64,000 bases of DNA from Labilibaculum sp. (lineage in GTDB: Bacteria; Bacteroidota; Bacteroidia; Bacteroidales; Marinifilaceae). The position numbers and the translations under genes were made by a program. The notes below the pieces were generated by a model. It did not search any database. It was not told the DNA's origin and worked only from the letters and a program-made list of their open reading frames with translations. The stretch lies in contig JAEINT010000004.1 in NCBI GenBank assembly GCA_016342745.1, positions 1-64,000 of the forward strand, read 5' to 3'. This document shows, piece after piece, positions 8,001 through 15,418 of the stretch (its first letter is position 1; each line of letters opens with the position of its first letter).

Positions 8001-8846
8001 ACAATGGGAAATTCAGTTCCCTTGGAAGAATTAGCAGAAATTGCTTACGTTCAAGGTCCTCAGGTTATCAAGAGTGAGAATACATTTCAAGTTGGTTACG
8101 TGATTTTCGATAAACTAGACGGATTCTCCGAAGTGGATATTGTGGAAAATGCACAGGAATACATTGCCGGAAAAATTGAACGCAATGAATTGAAAGTTCC
8201 TGCCGGAGTGAGTTTCAAATTCACTGGGAACTACGAAAATCAGATTAGAGCCGAAGAACGATTGGGCATTGTTATTCCGGTTGTTCTCATCATCATTTTC
8301 CTGATTTTGTATTTCCAATTCAAAGGAATTGCTCCTACCCTAATGGTATTTAGCGGTATTGCGGTGTCCTTTTCAGGTGGATTTATCATGATCTGGTTGT
8401 ACAGTCAGGGCTGGTTCCTGAATTTTTCAGTTTTCGATATCAATCTGCAAGAACTGTTTCAGGTTCATCCTATTTATTTAAGTGTTGCGGTTTGGGTCGG
8501 CTTTATTGCCCTGTTTGGAATCGCTACAGATGATGGGGTAATCATGGCTTCTTATCTGGAACAAGTATTTAAGAAAAATCAACCAAAAACCAGAGCAGAA
8601 ATCAGAAAGTCAGTTATTGAAGCAGGTTCAAAACGTATTCGTCCGTGTTTAATGACAACGGCCACCACTCTTTTGGCTTTGCTACCGATTTTAACCTCAA
8701 CAGGAAGAGGTGCTGATGTAATGATACCAATGGCAATTCCTGCATTCGGAGGAATGGCAATCGAACTAATCACCTTATTTGTTGTACCCGTTTTATACGC
8801 CATGTACAAAGAATTTCAATTGAAAAAAGAAGGAGGTCTGTCATGA
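5085..8846 (+). CDS. cusA: CusA/CzcA-family heavy-metal efflux RND pump, enlarged
   Basis: Inner-membrane proton-driven pump exporting Cu(I)/Ag(I) or similar metals through the CusB-like adaptor and TolC-like channel encoded next. RND hallmarks are the N-terminal TM, the porter domain (VDAIPDIGENQQIVFTKWAG), the GIAIAIGTIVDVGIVLSENM helix-4 proton-relay stretch, FMPSLDEGSFLLMPTSMPHAG, and the C-terminal GIATDDGVIMASY and RPCLMTTATT segments. Methionines around MPTSM and LQTGM match the CusA metal-path region. At 1253 residues it is about 200 longer than E. coli CusA. The excess includes a hydrophobic insert at about residues 525-690 with roughly four or five additional membrane-length segments, and a charged insert near 790-820. 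Such long forms occur in Bacteroidota. It forms an operon with the following genes; the stop overlaps an ATG at 8843. Confidence 0.93.
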   Translation: MLNKTIKFFLENKLVTAILLVVFVSWGIITSPFPWDVGFLPKDPVAVDAIPDIGENQQIVFTKWAGRSPQDIEDQITYPLTTSLLGIPGVKTIRSSSMFGFSSIYIIFDEEIEFYWSRSRILEKLNSLPQNLLPGDVQPTLGPDATALGQIFWYTLEGRTPDGEVTGGWDLQELRSIQDFQVKYALAAANGVSEVASIGGFVKEYQVDVNPTAMQAHGVNLMQIMNAVKKSNLDIGARTIEINQAEYFVRGIGYVKNLADLEEAVVSVNDNTPVRIRDVANVHYGPSDRRGALDKMGADVVGGVVVARYGANPLEVINNVKEKIEELSVGLPQKELADGTISQLTVVPFYDRTQLIYETLGTLESALTLEIIITIIVIIIMVMNLRASILISALIPIAVLMTFIAMRYFHIDANIVALSGIAIAIGTIVDVGIVLSENMIRHLELNKSNRNIRDVIYEATIEVAPAVITAVLTTIVSFIPVFSMEAAEGKLFRPLAFTKTFVLFSALAVAIIILPAMAHWLFSIRTKKRNIKLVSNALLVLVGIYTLFAFSAWIGITLILLGGINLAAQYFTKHEKKLFWANLLVIALAVSFLLAKEWLPLGASNSLFANFIFVILSIALLLSVFLIFMRFYKRILNWALEYKFVFLSIPTFIVLWGVIIWLGFGNTFGFVSRGLDKIGINIAGTSAWKTMYHNYPGIGKEFMPSLDEGSFLLMPTSMPHAGIEENKRVLRALDMAVANIPEIEMVVGKLGRVESALDPAPISMYENVINYKSEYKTNQYGKRIRFAVDDDDNFIRDEKGELIPDDRGEYFRQWRDHIQSPDDIWTEIVNATKIPGVTSAPKLQPIETRLIMLQTGMRAPIGIKISGSNLKQIEGFGLQLEKIVKDIPGVNKASVFAERMVGKPYLEIRIDRTAIARYGIQIEDVQKHLSVAVGGMALSNSVEGRERYPIRVRYPRELRSDPDLLHKILIPTTMGNSVPLEELAEIAYVQGPQVIKSENTFQVGYVIFDKLDGFSEVDIVENAQEYIAGKIERNELKVPAGVSFKFTGNYENQIRAEERLGIVIPVVLIIIFLILYFQFKGIAPTLMVFSGIAVSFSGGFIMIWLYSQGWFLNFSVFDINLQELFQVHPIYLSVAVWVGFIALFGIATDDGVIMASYLEQVFKKNQPKTRAEIRKSVIEAGSKRIRPCLMTTATTLLALLPILTSTGRGADVMIPMAIPAFGGMAIELITLFVVPVLYAMYKEFQLKKEGGLS

Positions 8847-8900
8847 GAATTTCAACAAGCATACTCGCATTAGTATTCAAAACAAAGTTGCAAATCAAAG

Positions 8901-8979
8901 TCCCCCTTTCAAGGGGGATTAGGGGGATGTTTAGAAATCAACAAAACACTCCCCTTACTCCCCTCTCAAGAGGGGAATT
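8901..8979. repeat. GC-rich REP/MITE-like element in the 5' region of the tolC-like gene
   Basis: Two short hairpins, TCCCCCTTTCAAGGGGGA and CCCCTCTCAAGAGGGG, plus AGGGGGATGTT facing AACACTCCCCTT, make a nested palindrome of about 79 bp. It lies between the cusA stop and the signal peptide of the TolC-like gene, and reads through without stops in the tolC frame. It resembles the element at 18894-18970. Confidence 0.75.
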
Positions 8980-8992
8980 TAAAACTGCAAAT

Positions 8993-10228
8993 ATGAGACG
9001 CTCCTTATTATTGATAGCAGCATTTCTTCTATTTTCAGGTACTGTCAGATCTCAAATAATCACAAAAGAACTGCAAACGTATATCAATTTTGCAATTGCT
9101 AACAATCCGGAACTAAAAGCAATGGATTTAAAATACCAACAAGCTTTGGAAATGGTTCCACAAGCAAAAGCCTTGCCCGATCCAATTTTTTCGGCTGGTG
9201 TGTTTATTCAACCAATCGAAACCCGAGTTGGAGCGCAAAAGGCAAAACTTTCGCTTTCGCAGCTATTTCCTTGGTTTGGTACTCTTGGTGCCAAAGAGCA
9301 GCAAGCAAGTTTGCAAGCACATGCACAATACCTTAACTATCTGGATGCAAAAGGCAAAACAGAATTAAAGGTGAAACTCTCCTATCTGGATTTGATTTTA
9401 ATGGATCGTAAAATCTTCTTCACACAAAAACGTGTTGAAATTCTTGATTTATTAGAAAAACAAAGCCTAACTCGTTTTGAGAACAACCAATCGAGTATGG
9501 TAAACGTGCTTTACGTTCAAATGCTAAAAGAGGAATTGATTGCGAAGCTTGGATTATTTCAGGATAAAAAACTAACGCTGCAATCTGCATTCAATAAAAT
9601 CCTGAATCGAGATTTGAAAATTGCTGTTGAATTACCTACTGATGATTCCTTTCTGTTGCAACAAGCATCATTTGATACGGAGTTCTCTTTTAATGAGCAT
9701 GCAAGAGTCAATTCTTGGATAGCAATGAAAGAGGCAGGTTCGTTTGGTGAGAAGGCAGCAAAGCTAAGCGGATTACCAAAAATTGGTATTGGTCTCGACT
9801 ATGCAATTATTGCAGAAAGAAAAGATATGGATCTTGCTGACAATGGAAATGATGCCATTATGCCCATGATTTCTGTGAGTATTCCACTATTTCGAAAGAA
9901 ATACAAATCTGCAGTTAAGCTCAACCAGTTAAAACAAGTACAATTCGAACAATTAAAAATCGAAGAATTGAACCGACTTGAATTGGAAAAGCAAAAAGCA
10001 ATAGAAGAATATTCTACAGGAAGAAGAGAATTAAAGGTCTACCAGAACTTATTAATAAAAGCCAAACAATCATTTGAGATTCTAACAAGCAGCTACGAGA
10101 CCTCATCAAGTAAGTACGAAGAGGTTTTGAACATGCAACAGAAGATTTGGATCTACGAACAGAAACAAATTGAAGCACAAGTAATGATTCAAAAAAGTAT
10201 AGCAAAATTCCAATATTTAGGTTTGTAG
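8993..10228 (+). CDS. TolC-family outer-membrane efflux channel (CusC-like)
   Basis: Outer-membrane channel protein of the tripartite metal efflux system. From the ATG at 8993 the protein is 411 residues and starts MRRSLLLIAAFLLFSGTVRSQ, a clean signal peptide. Two OEP repeats follow, with long helices and the typical NPELKAMDLKYQQALEMVPQAKALPDP start. An in-frame ATG at 8843 overlaps the cusA stop (ATGA) and has GGAGG about 7 nt upstream. Using it would put 50 residues encoded by the GC-rich repeat in front of the signal peptide, which is unlikely to work for export. The original start may have been 8843 before the repeat entered, or the upstream start may act only in translational coupling. 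The family is secure; the start is probable. Confidence 0.85.
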   Translation: MRRSLLLIAAFLLFSGTVRSQIITKELQTYINFAIANNPELKAMDLKYQQALEMVPQAKALPDPIFSAGVFIQPIETRVGAQKAKLSLSQLFPWFGTLGAKEQQASLQAHAQYLNYLDAKGKTELKVKLSYLDLILMDRKIFFTQKRVEILDLLEKQSLTRFENNQSSMVNVLYVQMLKEELIAKLGLFQDKKLTLQSAFNKILNRDLKIAVELPTDDSFLLQQASFDTEFSFNEHARVNSWIAMKEAGSFGEKAAKLSGLPKIGIGLDYAIIAERKDMDLADNGNDAIMPMISVSIPLFRKKYKSAVKLNQLKQVQFEQLKIEELNRLELEKQKAIEEYSTGRRELKVYQNLLIKAKQSFEILTSSYETSSSKYEEVLNMQQKIWIYEQKQIEAQVMIQKSIAKFQYLGL

Positions 10229-10248
10229 GGACACACGATCGTGTGTCC
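10229..10248. repeat. Perfect 20-bp palindrome after the tolC-like gene
   Basis: GGACACACGA followed directly by its exact reverse complement. It begins immediately after the TAG stop (10226-10228) and precedes the adaptor gene by about 50 bp. It lacks a T-tract, so it looks like a REP-type palindrome rather than a terminator. It could stabilise the upstream mRNA. Confidence 0.8.
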
Positions 10249-10299
10249 TATAAATAAATTTTCAATCCATATTAATGAGAATTTTAAACAAAAAAAACA

Positions 10300-12081
10300 A
10301 TGAAAAACACAATCAAATATATAACAGAAAACGGGAAGCAAAAACTCATCATATTAGTGGTCGGCTTGCTTTTGGGCTGGGTCATTTTTGGTGGACAAGC
10401 AGAAGTATCAAATGGACATGAAGGACATCAGCATGAAATGGAAAATGCAAGCGCCGAACCAACTACCTGGACTTGCTCCATGCATCCGCAAATTCAGCAA
10501 CCAAACGAAGGCGATTGCCCTATTTGTGGAATGGATTTAATTCCACTAGACAATTCGGGAGGCAACAGCTCAGCAGCCGTGATCTCCATGAACGAAACAG
10601 CTATTAAATTGGCAAATGTGCACACCACAATAATTGAAAAAGGGAAAGCTACAAAAGAAATTCTCTTGAACGGAAAAGTACAGATTGATGAGCGAAAAAT
10701 TAGTTCACAAGCCATTCATTTCGATGGCCGAATTGAAAAACTAATGGTCAATTTTGAAGGTGAAAAAGTACAGAAAGGCCAAACACTGGCAAGAGTTTAC
10801 GCGCCCAAATTGGTAAATGCTCAGCAGGAATTGCTACAAGCTCTAAAAACAAAAGATTCCTATCCGGACTTGGTAAAAGCTGCAGAGCAAAAATTGAAAT
10901 TCTGGAAGCTAAGTAATGCACAAATCAGCAGCATAAAAGAGAGTGGTAAAACACTTGAGTATTTCGACATCAAAGCTGATGTATCTGGTTACGTAACCAA
11001 ACGAAACACAGCCGAAGGCAAGTATGAAAAAGCAGGATCTGTCCTTTTCGAAATTGCTGACTTGAATCAAGTATGGGTCGTTTTTGATGCTTATGAGAAA
11101 GATTTGGCTTTCCTTAAAAAAGGAGATGAAATTGAGTTCACAGTTTCTGCTTTTCCAGGTAAAACATTCAATTCGAAAGTAGGCAATATCGATCCTATTA
11201 TTAATGCCAAAAAACGGACTCTTTTGGTTCGTACAGAATCTAATAATACAGACCTATTGCTAAAACCAGAGATGTTTGCATCAGGAATTATCTATGCTGA
11301 GATAAATCAGATGGACAATGCTTTGATTGTTCCAAAATCAGCAATAATGTGGACAGGAAAACGTTCCATAGCCTATGTAAAAGTGGAAGGTGGTTTTGAA
11401 ATGCGTGAGCTTGAGTTGGGTGAATCTCTTGGTGAATTCTATTTAGTCTCTGATGGTTTGGAAGAAAGCGAAGAAGTAGTGAGTAAAGGAACCTTCACTG
11501 TTGATGCTGCAGCTCAACTCAACAACAAATACAGCATGATGAATCGTCCAGAAAGTAAAGAAGGAGCGCAAAACTTACAGCAATATGTTTCCATGGATTT
11601 CAGCATGAAATTGGAACTCTTGCTTACCTCCTATTTTTCACTGAAAGACATTTTGGTTGAGACAAAAGGCAAGGAAAGTCAAGCTGCAGCTAAAACTGTA
11701 ATGACCAGTTTAATGAAACTGAAGCCGAGCGAAGCGGATTTAAAAGGAAAAGCAATCAAATTCTGGAAAGAGAAATACAGTATTCTACACGATCATCTTG
11801 ATGAAATTACGAAGAGTGAAGATATTGAGGTTCAGCGTAAAGCTTTCAAACCTTTCAACGAAGAATTAATTGCAAGCATGAAGTCTCTGGGGACAGGAAA
11901 TAAAAAAGTTTACATCCAATATTGCCCAATGGCCGACAATGATACTGGCGCCTATTGGTTAAGCTCAGAAGAGAAAATAATGAATCCATATTTTGGAGAT
12001 GTAATGTTGCATTGTGGAGAAGTAAGCGAGACATTAAATCGTGAGGAAGAAAAGATAATGCAGCAGCAACATCAGCATTAA
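10300..12081 (+). CDS. cusB: CusB-like periplasmic adaptor with metal-binding and DUF3347 domains
   Basis: Membrane-fusion protein linking the RND pump to the outer-membrane channel. Order in 593 residues: N-terminal TM anchor (about 14-31); His-rich linker (GHEGHQHEMENA); heavy-metal-binding domain TWTCSMHPQI...GDCPICGMDL (Cys59, Cys73, Cys76); adaptor core with lipoyl-like and beta-barrel parts (VMIDERK to VSKGTF, about 115-410); C-terminal DUF3347-like helical domain (about 430-590) containing MVNYCP-like YIQYCPMADNDTGAYW and a Met/His-rich end (MQQQHQH). The metal-binding N-terminus and Cys/His-rich C-terminus indicate copper or silver cargo. It is preceded by cusA and the tolC-like gene and followed 27 bp later by the HMA protein, so it is cotranscribed. 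Confidence 0.93.
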   Translation: MKNTIKYITENGKQKLIILVVGLLLGWVIFGGQAEVSNGHEGHQHEMENASAEPTTWTCSMHPQIQQPNEGDCPICGMDLIPLDNSGGNSSAAVISMNETAIKLANVHTTIIEKGKATKEILLNGKVQIDERKISSQAIHFDGRIEKLMVNFEGEKVQKGQTLARVYAPKLVNAQQELLQALKTKDSYPDLVKAAEQKLKFWKLSNAQISSIKESGKTLEYFDIKADVSGYVTKRNTAEGKYEKAGSVLFEIADLNQVWVVFDAYEKDLAFLKKGDEIEFTVSAFPGKTFNSKVGNIDPIINAKKRTLLVRTESNNTDLLLKPEMFASGIIYAEINQMDNALIVPKSAIMWTGKRSIAYVKVEGGFEMRELELGESLGEFYLVSDGLEESEEVVSKGTFTVDAAAQLNNKYSMMNRPESKEGAQNLQQYVSMDFSMKLELLLTSYFSLKDILVETKGKESQAAAKTVMTSLMKLKPSEADLKGKAIKFWKEKYSILHDHLDEITKSEDIEVQRKAFKPFNEELIASMKSLGTGNKKVYIQYCPMADNDTGAYWLSSEEKIMNPYFGDVMLHCGEVSETLNREEEKIMQQQHQH

Positions 12082-12108
12082 AATAATTATCATTTAAAAA
12101 TAAGAAAC

Positions 12109-12444
12109 ATGAAAAAAGGAATTTTATTTGTAGCAGTAATCTTTTCGATGATTACCATATCATTCACAGCAAATGCAGAAGTAAAAAAAGCTAGTTTTAA
12201 AGTGTCTGGAAATTGCGGGATGTGTGAAAAAACAATAGAAACAGCTGCCAAAGCAGTTGAAGGTGTAGTTAATGCAGATTGGGACAAAAAAACCAAGGAA
12301 ATGGTACTAAGTTTCGATACAAATAAAACAACACTGGACACAATCCACAAAGCCATTGCAAAATCGGGTTACGATACCGATAAGGTAAAAGCAGATGATT
12401 CAATCTACAGTGAACTTCATTCGTGCTGCAAATACCGAAAATAA
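12109..12444 (+). CDS. Periplasmic heavy-metal-associated (HMA) domain protein
   Basis: This 111-residue exported metallochaperone-like protein closes the Cus operon. A signal peptide (about residues 1-23, ending ANA) is followed by one ferredoxin-like HMA fold whose metal site is CGMC (Cys36 and Cys39). The C-terminus carries a further Cys pair (SCCKYRK). Unlike cytosolic CopZ, the leader suggests it picks up copper in the periplasm, perhaps handing it to the adaptor's N-terminal metal site; that hand-over is inference. A strong stem-loop with a T-tract follows the stop. Confidence 0.9.
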   Translation: MKKGILFVAVIFSMITISFTANAEVKKASFKVSGNCGMCEKTIETAAKAVEGVVNADWDKKTKEMVLSFDTNKTTLDTIHKAIAKSGYDTDKVKADDSIYSELHSCCKYRK

Positions 12445-12451
12445 ACTCTTT

Positions 12452-12525
12452 GGGGTATTCCTTATAATTTTTAACTACATACATTACTTACAACAAAATT
12501 ATACCAACAGGAATACCCCTTTTTC
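12452..12525 (+). terminator. Long stem-loop terminator of the copper operon
   Basis: GGGGTATTCC pairs with GGAATACCCC (about 12511-12520), with a second inner stem TTATAATTT/AAATTATA. It ends in a run of T. The T-tract and position 8 bp after the stop codon support termination. Confidence 0.75.
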
Positions 12526-12760
12526 ATCTTATTTATTGAGGATTTTTGGCACATGTGTGGAAATCTTCCACATAATAAACCACAAAGCAATCGACTTCTC
12601 CACCACTCAAATTTCATCATCACATTGACAGCATACACTTTAGTGAAACTGGTGCTTTCTATGGCATACTTCTTGACTTTATTCAAGCTGTAATCTGAAA
12701 CAAAATGTTTTATTTTGCACTTTTACTGAAGAATTTGATTTAATTAAAACTAAACATCCG
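12526..12760. other. Intergenic region with a 17-bp operator-like inverted repeat
   Basis: No gene seen. TGTGGAA-ATC-TTCCACA at 12556-12572 is a perfect 7-bp inverted repeat with a 3-nt spacer, about 190 bp upstream of the DUF4382 gene. It could be a regulator site, but nothing else supports it. Confidence 0.35.
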
Positions 12761-13564
12761 ATGAGCTTTCTAAAACCACTAAGTACAATTGCACTAGTTA
12801 TTATGGCATTTATTTTTATCCAATGCTCAGATGATAATGTAAAACTAACTACACCCGTTAAAATTCGATTAACAGATGCTCCAGCACAATACGATAAAGT
12901 CAACATTGACATCCAGTCCATTCAGTTTCATTCTTCGAATGATGATACAGATGAAAATGGATGGCAAGAAATGGATCTATTAAATGCAGGTGTTTACGAC
13001 TTGTTGCAATTCAATAATGGTTTGGATACTCTTTTAGTTGATCAGGAGCTACCTAGCGGAACCGTTTCACAAATGAGACTAATTCTGGGTGATAATAATT
13101 CCGTTGTTGTCGATGGCGTTTCTTATGATTTAGATACTCCTTCAGCTCAAACATCTGGTCTTAAATTTCAAATTCATGATGACTTCATAGCAGGAATTGA
13201 ATACAAATTATGGATCGACTTTGATGCTGCCAGATCAATCGTTAAAACTGGAAATGGTAAATTTAAGTTGAAGCCAGTCATCAGAACTTTTAATGAAGCA
13301 ACATCAGGTTCTATTTCTGGGCTGATATCTCCAGCAGAAGCAATGCCAACAATTCATGCGGTAATTGGTTTGGATACAGTTTCAACTATTGCTGAAGAAA
13401 ATGGCAAGTTCCTGATTAAGGGATTAAATGCTGGAACTTATAAGCTAGCCATCGAGCCAATTGAAACTTACGAGAAAAAAGAAGTTGAAGATATTGCTGT
13501 TACCATAGGAGAGGTAACAGATGCTGGTACAATTTCAATTGAAGCTACCGTACAAAACAATTAA
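12761..13564 (+). CDS. DUF4382-domain surface lipoprotein
   Basis: This 267-residue lipoprotein has a signal peptide ending at Cys22, followed by SDDN. The acidic residues right after the lipidated Cys are the Bacteroidota surface-export signal, so it probably faces outward. Residues about 32-170 match DUF4382 (KIRLTDAPAQYDKVNIDIQSI, then a DLLQFNNG segment). Residues about 182-265 form a carboxypeptidase-regulatory-like beta-sandwich (GSISGLISPAEAMP, NGKFLIKGLNAGTYKLAI). Biological role unknown. It is monocistronic, closed by an intrinsic terminator. Confidence 0.88.
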   Translation: MSFLKPLSTIALVIMAFIFIQCSDDNVKLTTPVKIRLTDAPAQYDKVNIDIQSIQFHSSNDDTDENGWQEMDLLNAGVYDLLQFNNGLDTLLVDQELPSGTVSQMRLILGDNNSVVVDGVSYDLDTPSAQTSGLKFQIHDDFIAGIEYKLWIDFDAARSIVKTGNGKFKLKPVIRTFNEATSGSISGLISPAEAMPTIHAVIGLDTVSTIAEENGKFLIKGLNAGTYKLAIEPIETYEKKEVEDIAVTIGEVTDAGTISIEATVQNN

Positions 13565-13587
13565 ATCAACATAAAATATTCATAAGG

Positions 13588-13617
13588 AAGTTGCTTCAAT
13601 CTGAAGCAACTTTTTTT
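13588..13617 (+). terminator. Intrinsic terminator after the DUF4382 gene
   Basis: AAGTTGCTTCA (13588-13598) pairs with TGAAGCAACTT (13602-13612) around a 3-nt loop, followed by a T run to 13617. Confidence 0.92.
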
Positions 13618-13694
13618 ATGCCCTCCCAATTGACAGTTTCTTTTTTTTGCTTTGCTAGAGCGATATTCTTATATTTAATTGAAATAAGAAAGAT

Positions 13695-14078
13695 ATGAAA
13701 TTCAAATATAAAATATCACCAGAGCTAAAACTAATAAACGAATACTATTACGGGTATTTCAAGTGGAACGATCTAATTGAACATACCCTTAGTACACGCA
13801 ACAGCCCTTTATTTGACGAAACATATAATATCATTTCTGATTTTACCCAAGCAAAAGTAATCCTTAACATCAAAGACTTGGATGATTACATCGATGAATA
13901 CGAAAAATACAGTACGATATTAAACAAGTGCGCGATAATTGTGAGTGATTCCTACGATACTCCAATGGCCATGCTTTTTGAAATTCAAGTTCGCATACAA
14001 AATGCAAAAGTATTCCATAATCATGAAGAGGCTTACGAATGGCTTGAAATCGATCCCGTTCTCATAGCGAAAGAATAA
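13695..14078 (+). CDS. Small cytosolic protein, possibly SpoIIAA/STAS-like
   Basis: This 127-residue protein has no signal or TM. Alternating strands and helices, a central NIISDFTQAKV segment and a C-terminal HEEAYEWLEIDPVL resemble the short SpoIIAA/STAS-like proteins of Bacteroidota. Those typically end in an AxxWL helix. No phosphorylatable Ser of the classical anti-sigma antagonists is evident. It stands alone between two terminator-bounded genes. Function unknown; the fold guess is weak. Confidence 0.6.
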   Translation: MKFKYKISPELKLINEYYYGYFKWNDLIEHTLSTRNSPLFDETYNIISDFTQAKVILNIKDLDDYIDEYEKYSTILNKCAIIVSDSYDTPMAMLFEIQVRIQNAKVFHNHEEAYEWLEIDPVLIAKE

Positions 14079-14421
14079 AACCTCTCCCAAAACTTATTCA
14101 AACTGATTTAAAATTAGCCTTTTACCTTCTATTTGGCTTGACTTCCTTTTTTCGATGGCTTAACTTTAATCTACACTCGTGGATAAAAATAAGTATTATC
14201 CCAAATCCCTACGATTTCCTTCTGTGAAATCTAAAAATTGGCTTTATTCTTAAGCCTTTATTGTAGATAAAGAATTCGTTTTAATAGGTAATTAAATAAC
14301 GAATACAATCAAATATGATGTAGTTAATAAACCAGACTCTGTAATTGTTATTCCAAAGAATTGACCATTTGCCATATTAGAACTAAATCAAAAAAACATT
14401 CACAATTTTAAACCTAGTATT
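14079..14421. other. Intergenic region upstream of the peroxiredoxin
   Basis: 343 bp, AT-rich, without a plausible gene, hairpin terminator or convincing operator. It must contain the peroxiredoxin promoter, but I cannot place it. Confidence 0.4.
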
Positions 14422-15156
14422 ATGGATGAAAAAATTGTAAGACCACCTAGTCCAATGCCGAGAATTGGAGATAAAGCTCCTGAATTTAGAGCTGTTACCA
14501 CACAAGGCGATATTCACTTTCCGAATGATTACAGAGGCCGTTGGGCAATTTTGTTTAGCCACCCAGCTGATTTTACGCCTGTGTGTACATCTGAGTTTAT
14601 GACCTTTGCAAGCAGAGAAGAACAATATCGAGAAGCCAACTGCGAACTGGTAGGTTTATCTGTTGATGGATTGTATAGTCATATTGCATGGCTTCGTACC
14701 ATCAAAGAAAAAATCGAATACCGAGGAATGAAAGATGTAGAAGTCAATTTTCCATTAATTGAAGACATTACAATGGAGGTTGCTCATAAATACGGCATGA
14801 TTCAACCTGGAGAAGACAGTACGAAAGCTGTAAGAGCAGTGTTTTTCATCGATCCTCATGGAATCATTCGTACCATTATTTATTATCCATTAAGTCTTGG
14901 TCGTAATTTTGATGAAATCTACCGTGTATTAATAGCACTGCAAACTGCTGATAAATTTTCAGTTGCTACTCCGGCCGATTGGAATCCAGGCGATGAAGTA
15001 ATTGTACCTCCTGCTGGATCTTGTGGAGTAGCTAAAGACCGCATGGAAAATACAGATGAAGATGTACATTGCTACGATTGGTTCTTCTGCACTAAAAAAA
15101 TAGGCAAAGAAGAAGTTCTAGATGCCATTCTAAAAAAAGAAGAACACTTTCACTAA
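14422..15156 (+). CDS. Peroxiredoxin, Prx6 / archaeal-type
   Basis: Thiol peroxidase reducing H2O2 and organic peroxides in the cytoplasm. The 244 residues match the long Prx6-type family, not the shorter AhpC. The peroxidatic Cys is Cys55 in HPADFTPVCTSEF. The C-terminal arm has Cys201 (GSCGVAKDR), Cys217 and Cys223 (HCYDWFFC), the arrangement of archaeal peroxiredoxins such as the Aeropyrum enzyme, where C-terminal cysteines take part in resolving the disulfide. VFFIDPHGIIRTI is the typical core strand. It is monocistronic. An oxidative-stress role fits an anaerobe exposed to oxygen. Substrate preference cannot be read from sequence. Confidence 0.95.
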   Translation: MDEKIVRPPSPMPRIGDKAPEFRAVTTQGDIHFPNDYRGRWAILFSHPADFTPVCTSEFMTFASREEQYREANCELVGLSVDGLYSHIAWLRTIKEKIEYRGMKDVEVNFPLIEDITMEVAHKYGMIQPGEDSTKAVRAVFFIDPHGIIRTIIYYPLSLGRNFDEIYRVLIALQTADKFSVATPADWNPGDEVIVPPAGSCGVAKDRMENTDEDVHCYDWFFCTKKIGKEEVLDAILKKEEHFH

Positions 15157-15163
15157 TAAAAAT

Positions 15164-15200
15164 AAAGGCTGTACTTGATTTATTCATCTGCAGCCTTCTT
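15164..15200 (+). terminator. Probable terminator after the peroxiredoxin
   Basis: AAAGGCTG (15164-15171) pairs with CAGCCTT (15191-15197) across a 19-nt loop, followed by CTTTATT. The loop is long and the T-tract weak. Confidence 0.55.
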
Positions 15201-15418
15201 TATTCCTACGATTCAATCTCCTAAATTACCAAGTCTCCCTCCTTTTTTTAAGTACCAAATCAAACTTCATATTACTATGGAATAGTATTTGCTTCTTTTC
15301 GCGAGAAGTATTGTGAACTGTTATTTACAAGCCAATAATTAAGGGTAAAATAACACATAGAATTAAAAAAGTTTTGTAATTTTCGCTTCCAATTGTACTT
15401 AATAAGTTAAAATTAAAG

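Noticed and set aside
8843-8992. N-terminal 50 residues of the tolC-like gene as real protein
   Set aside because: The stretch is encoded mainly by a GC-rich palindromic element and precedes a clean signal peptide, so I used the start at 8993; the ambiguity is listed as a finding.
10229-10248. Intrinsic terminator inside the Cus operon
   Set aside because: Perfect palindrome but no T-tract, and the adaptor gene follows within the same operon.
12395-12686. Small open frames downstream of the HMA gene
   Set aside because: They run through the terminator hairpin and AT-rich intergenic DNA, and none has a family-like sequence.
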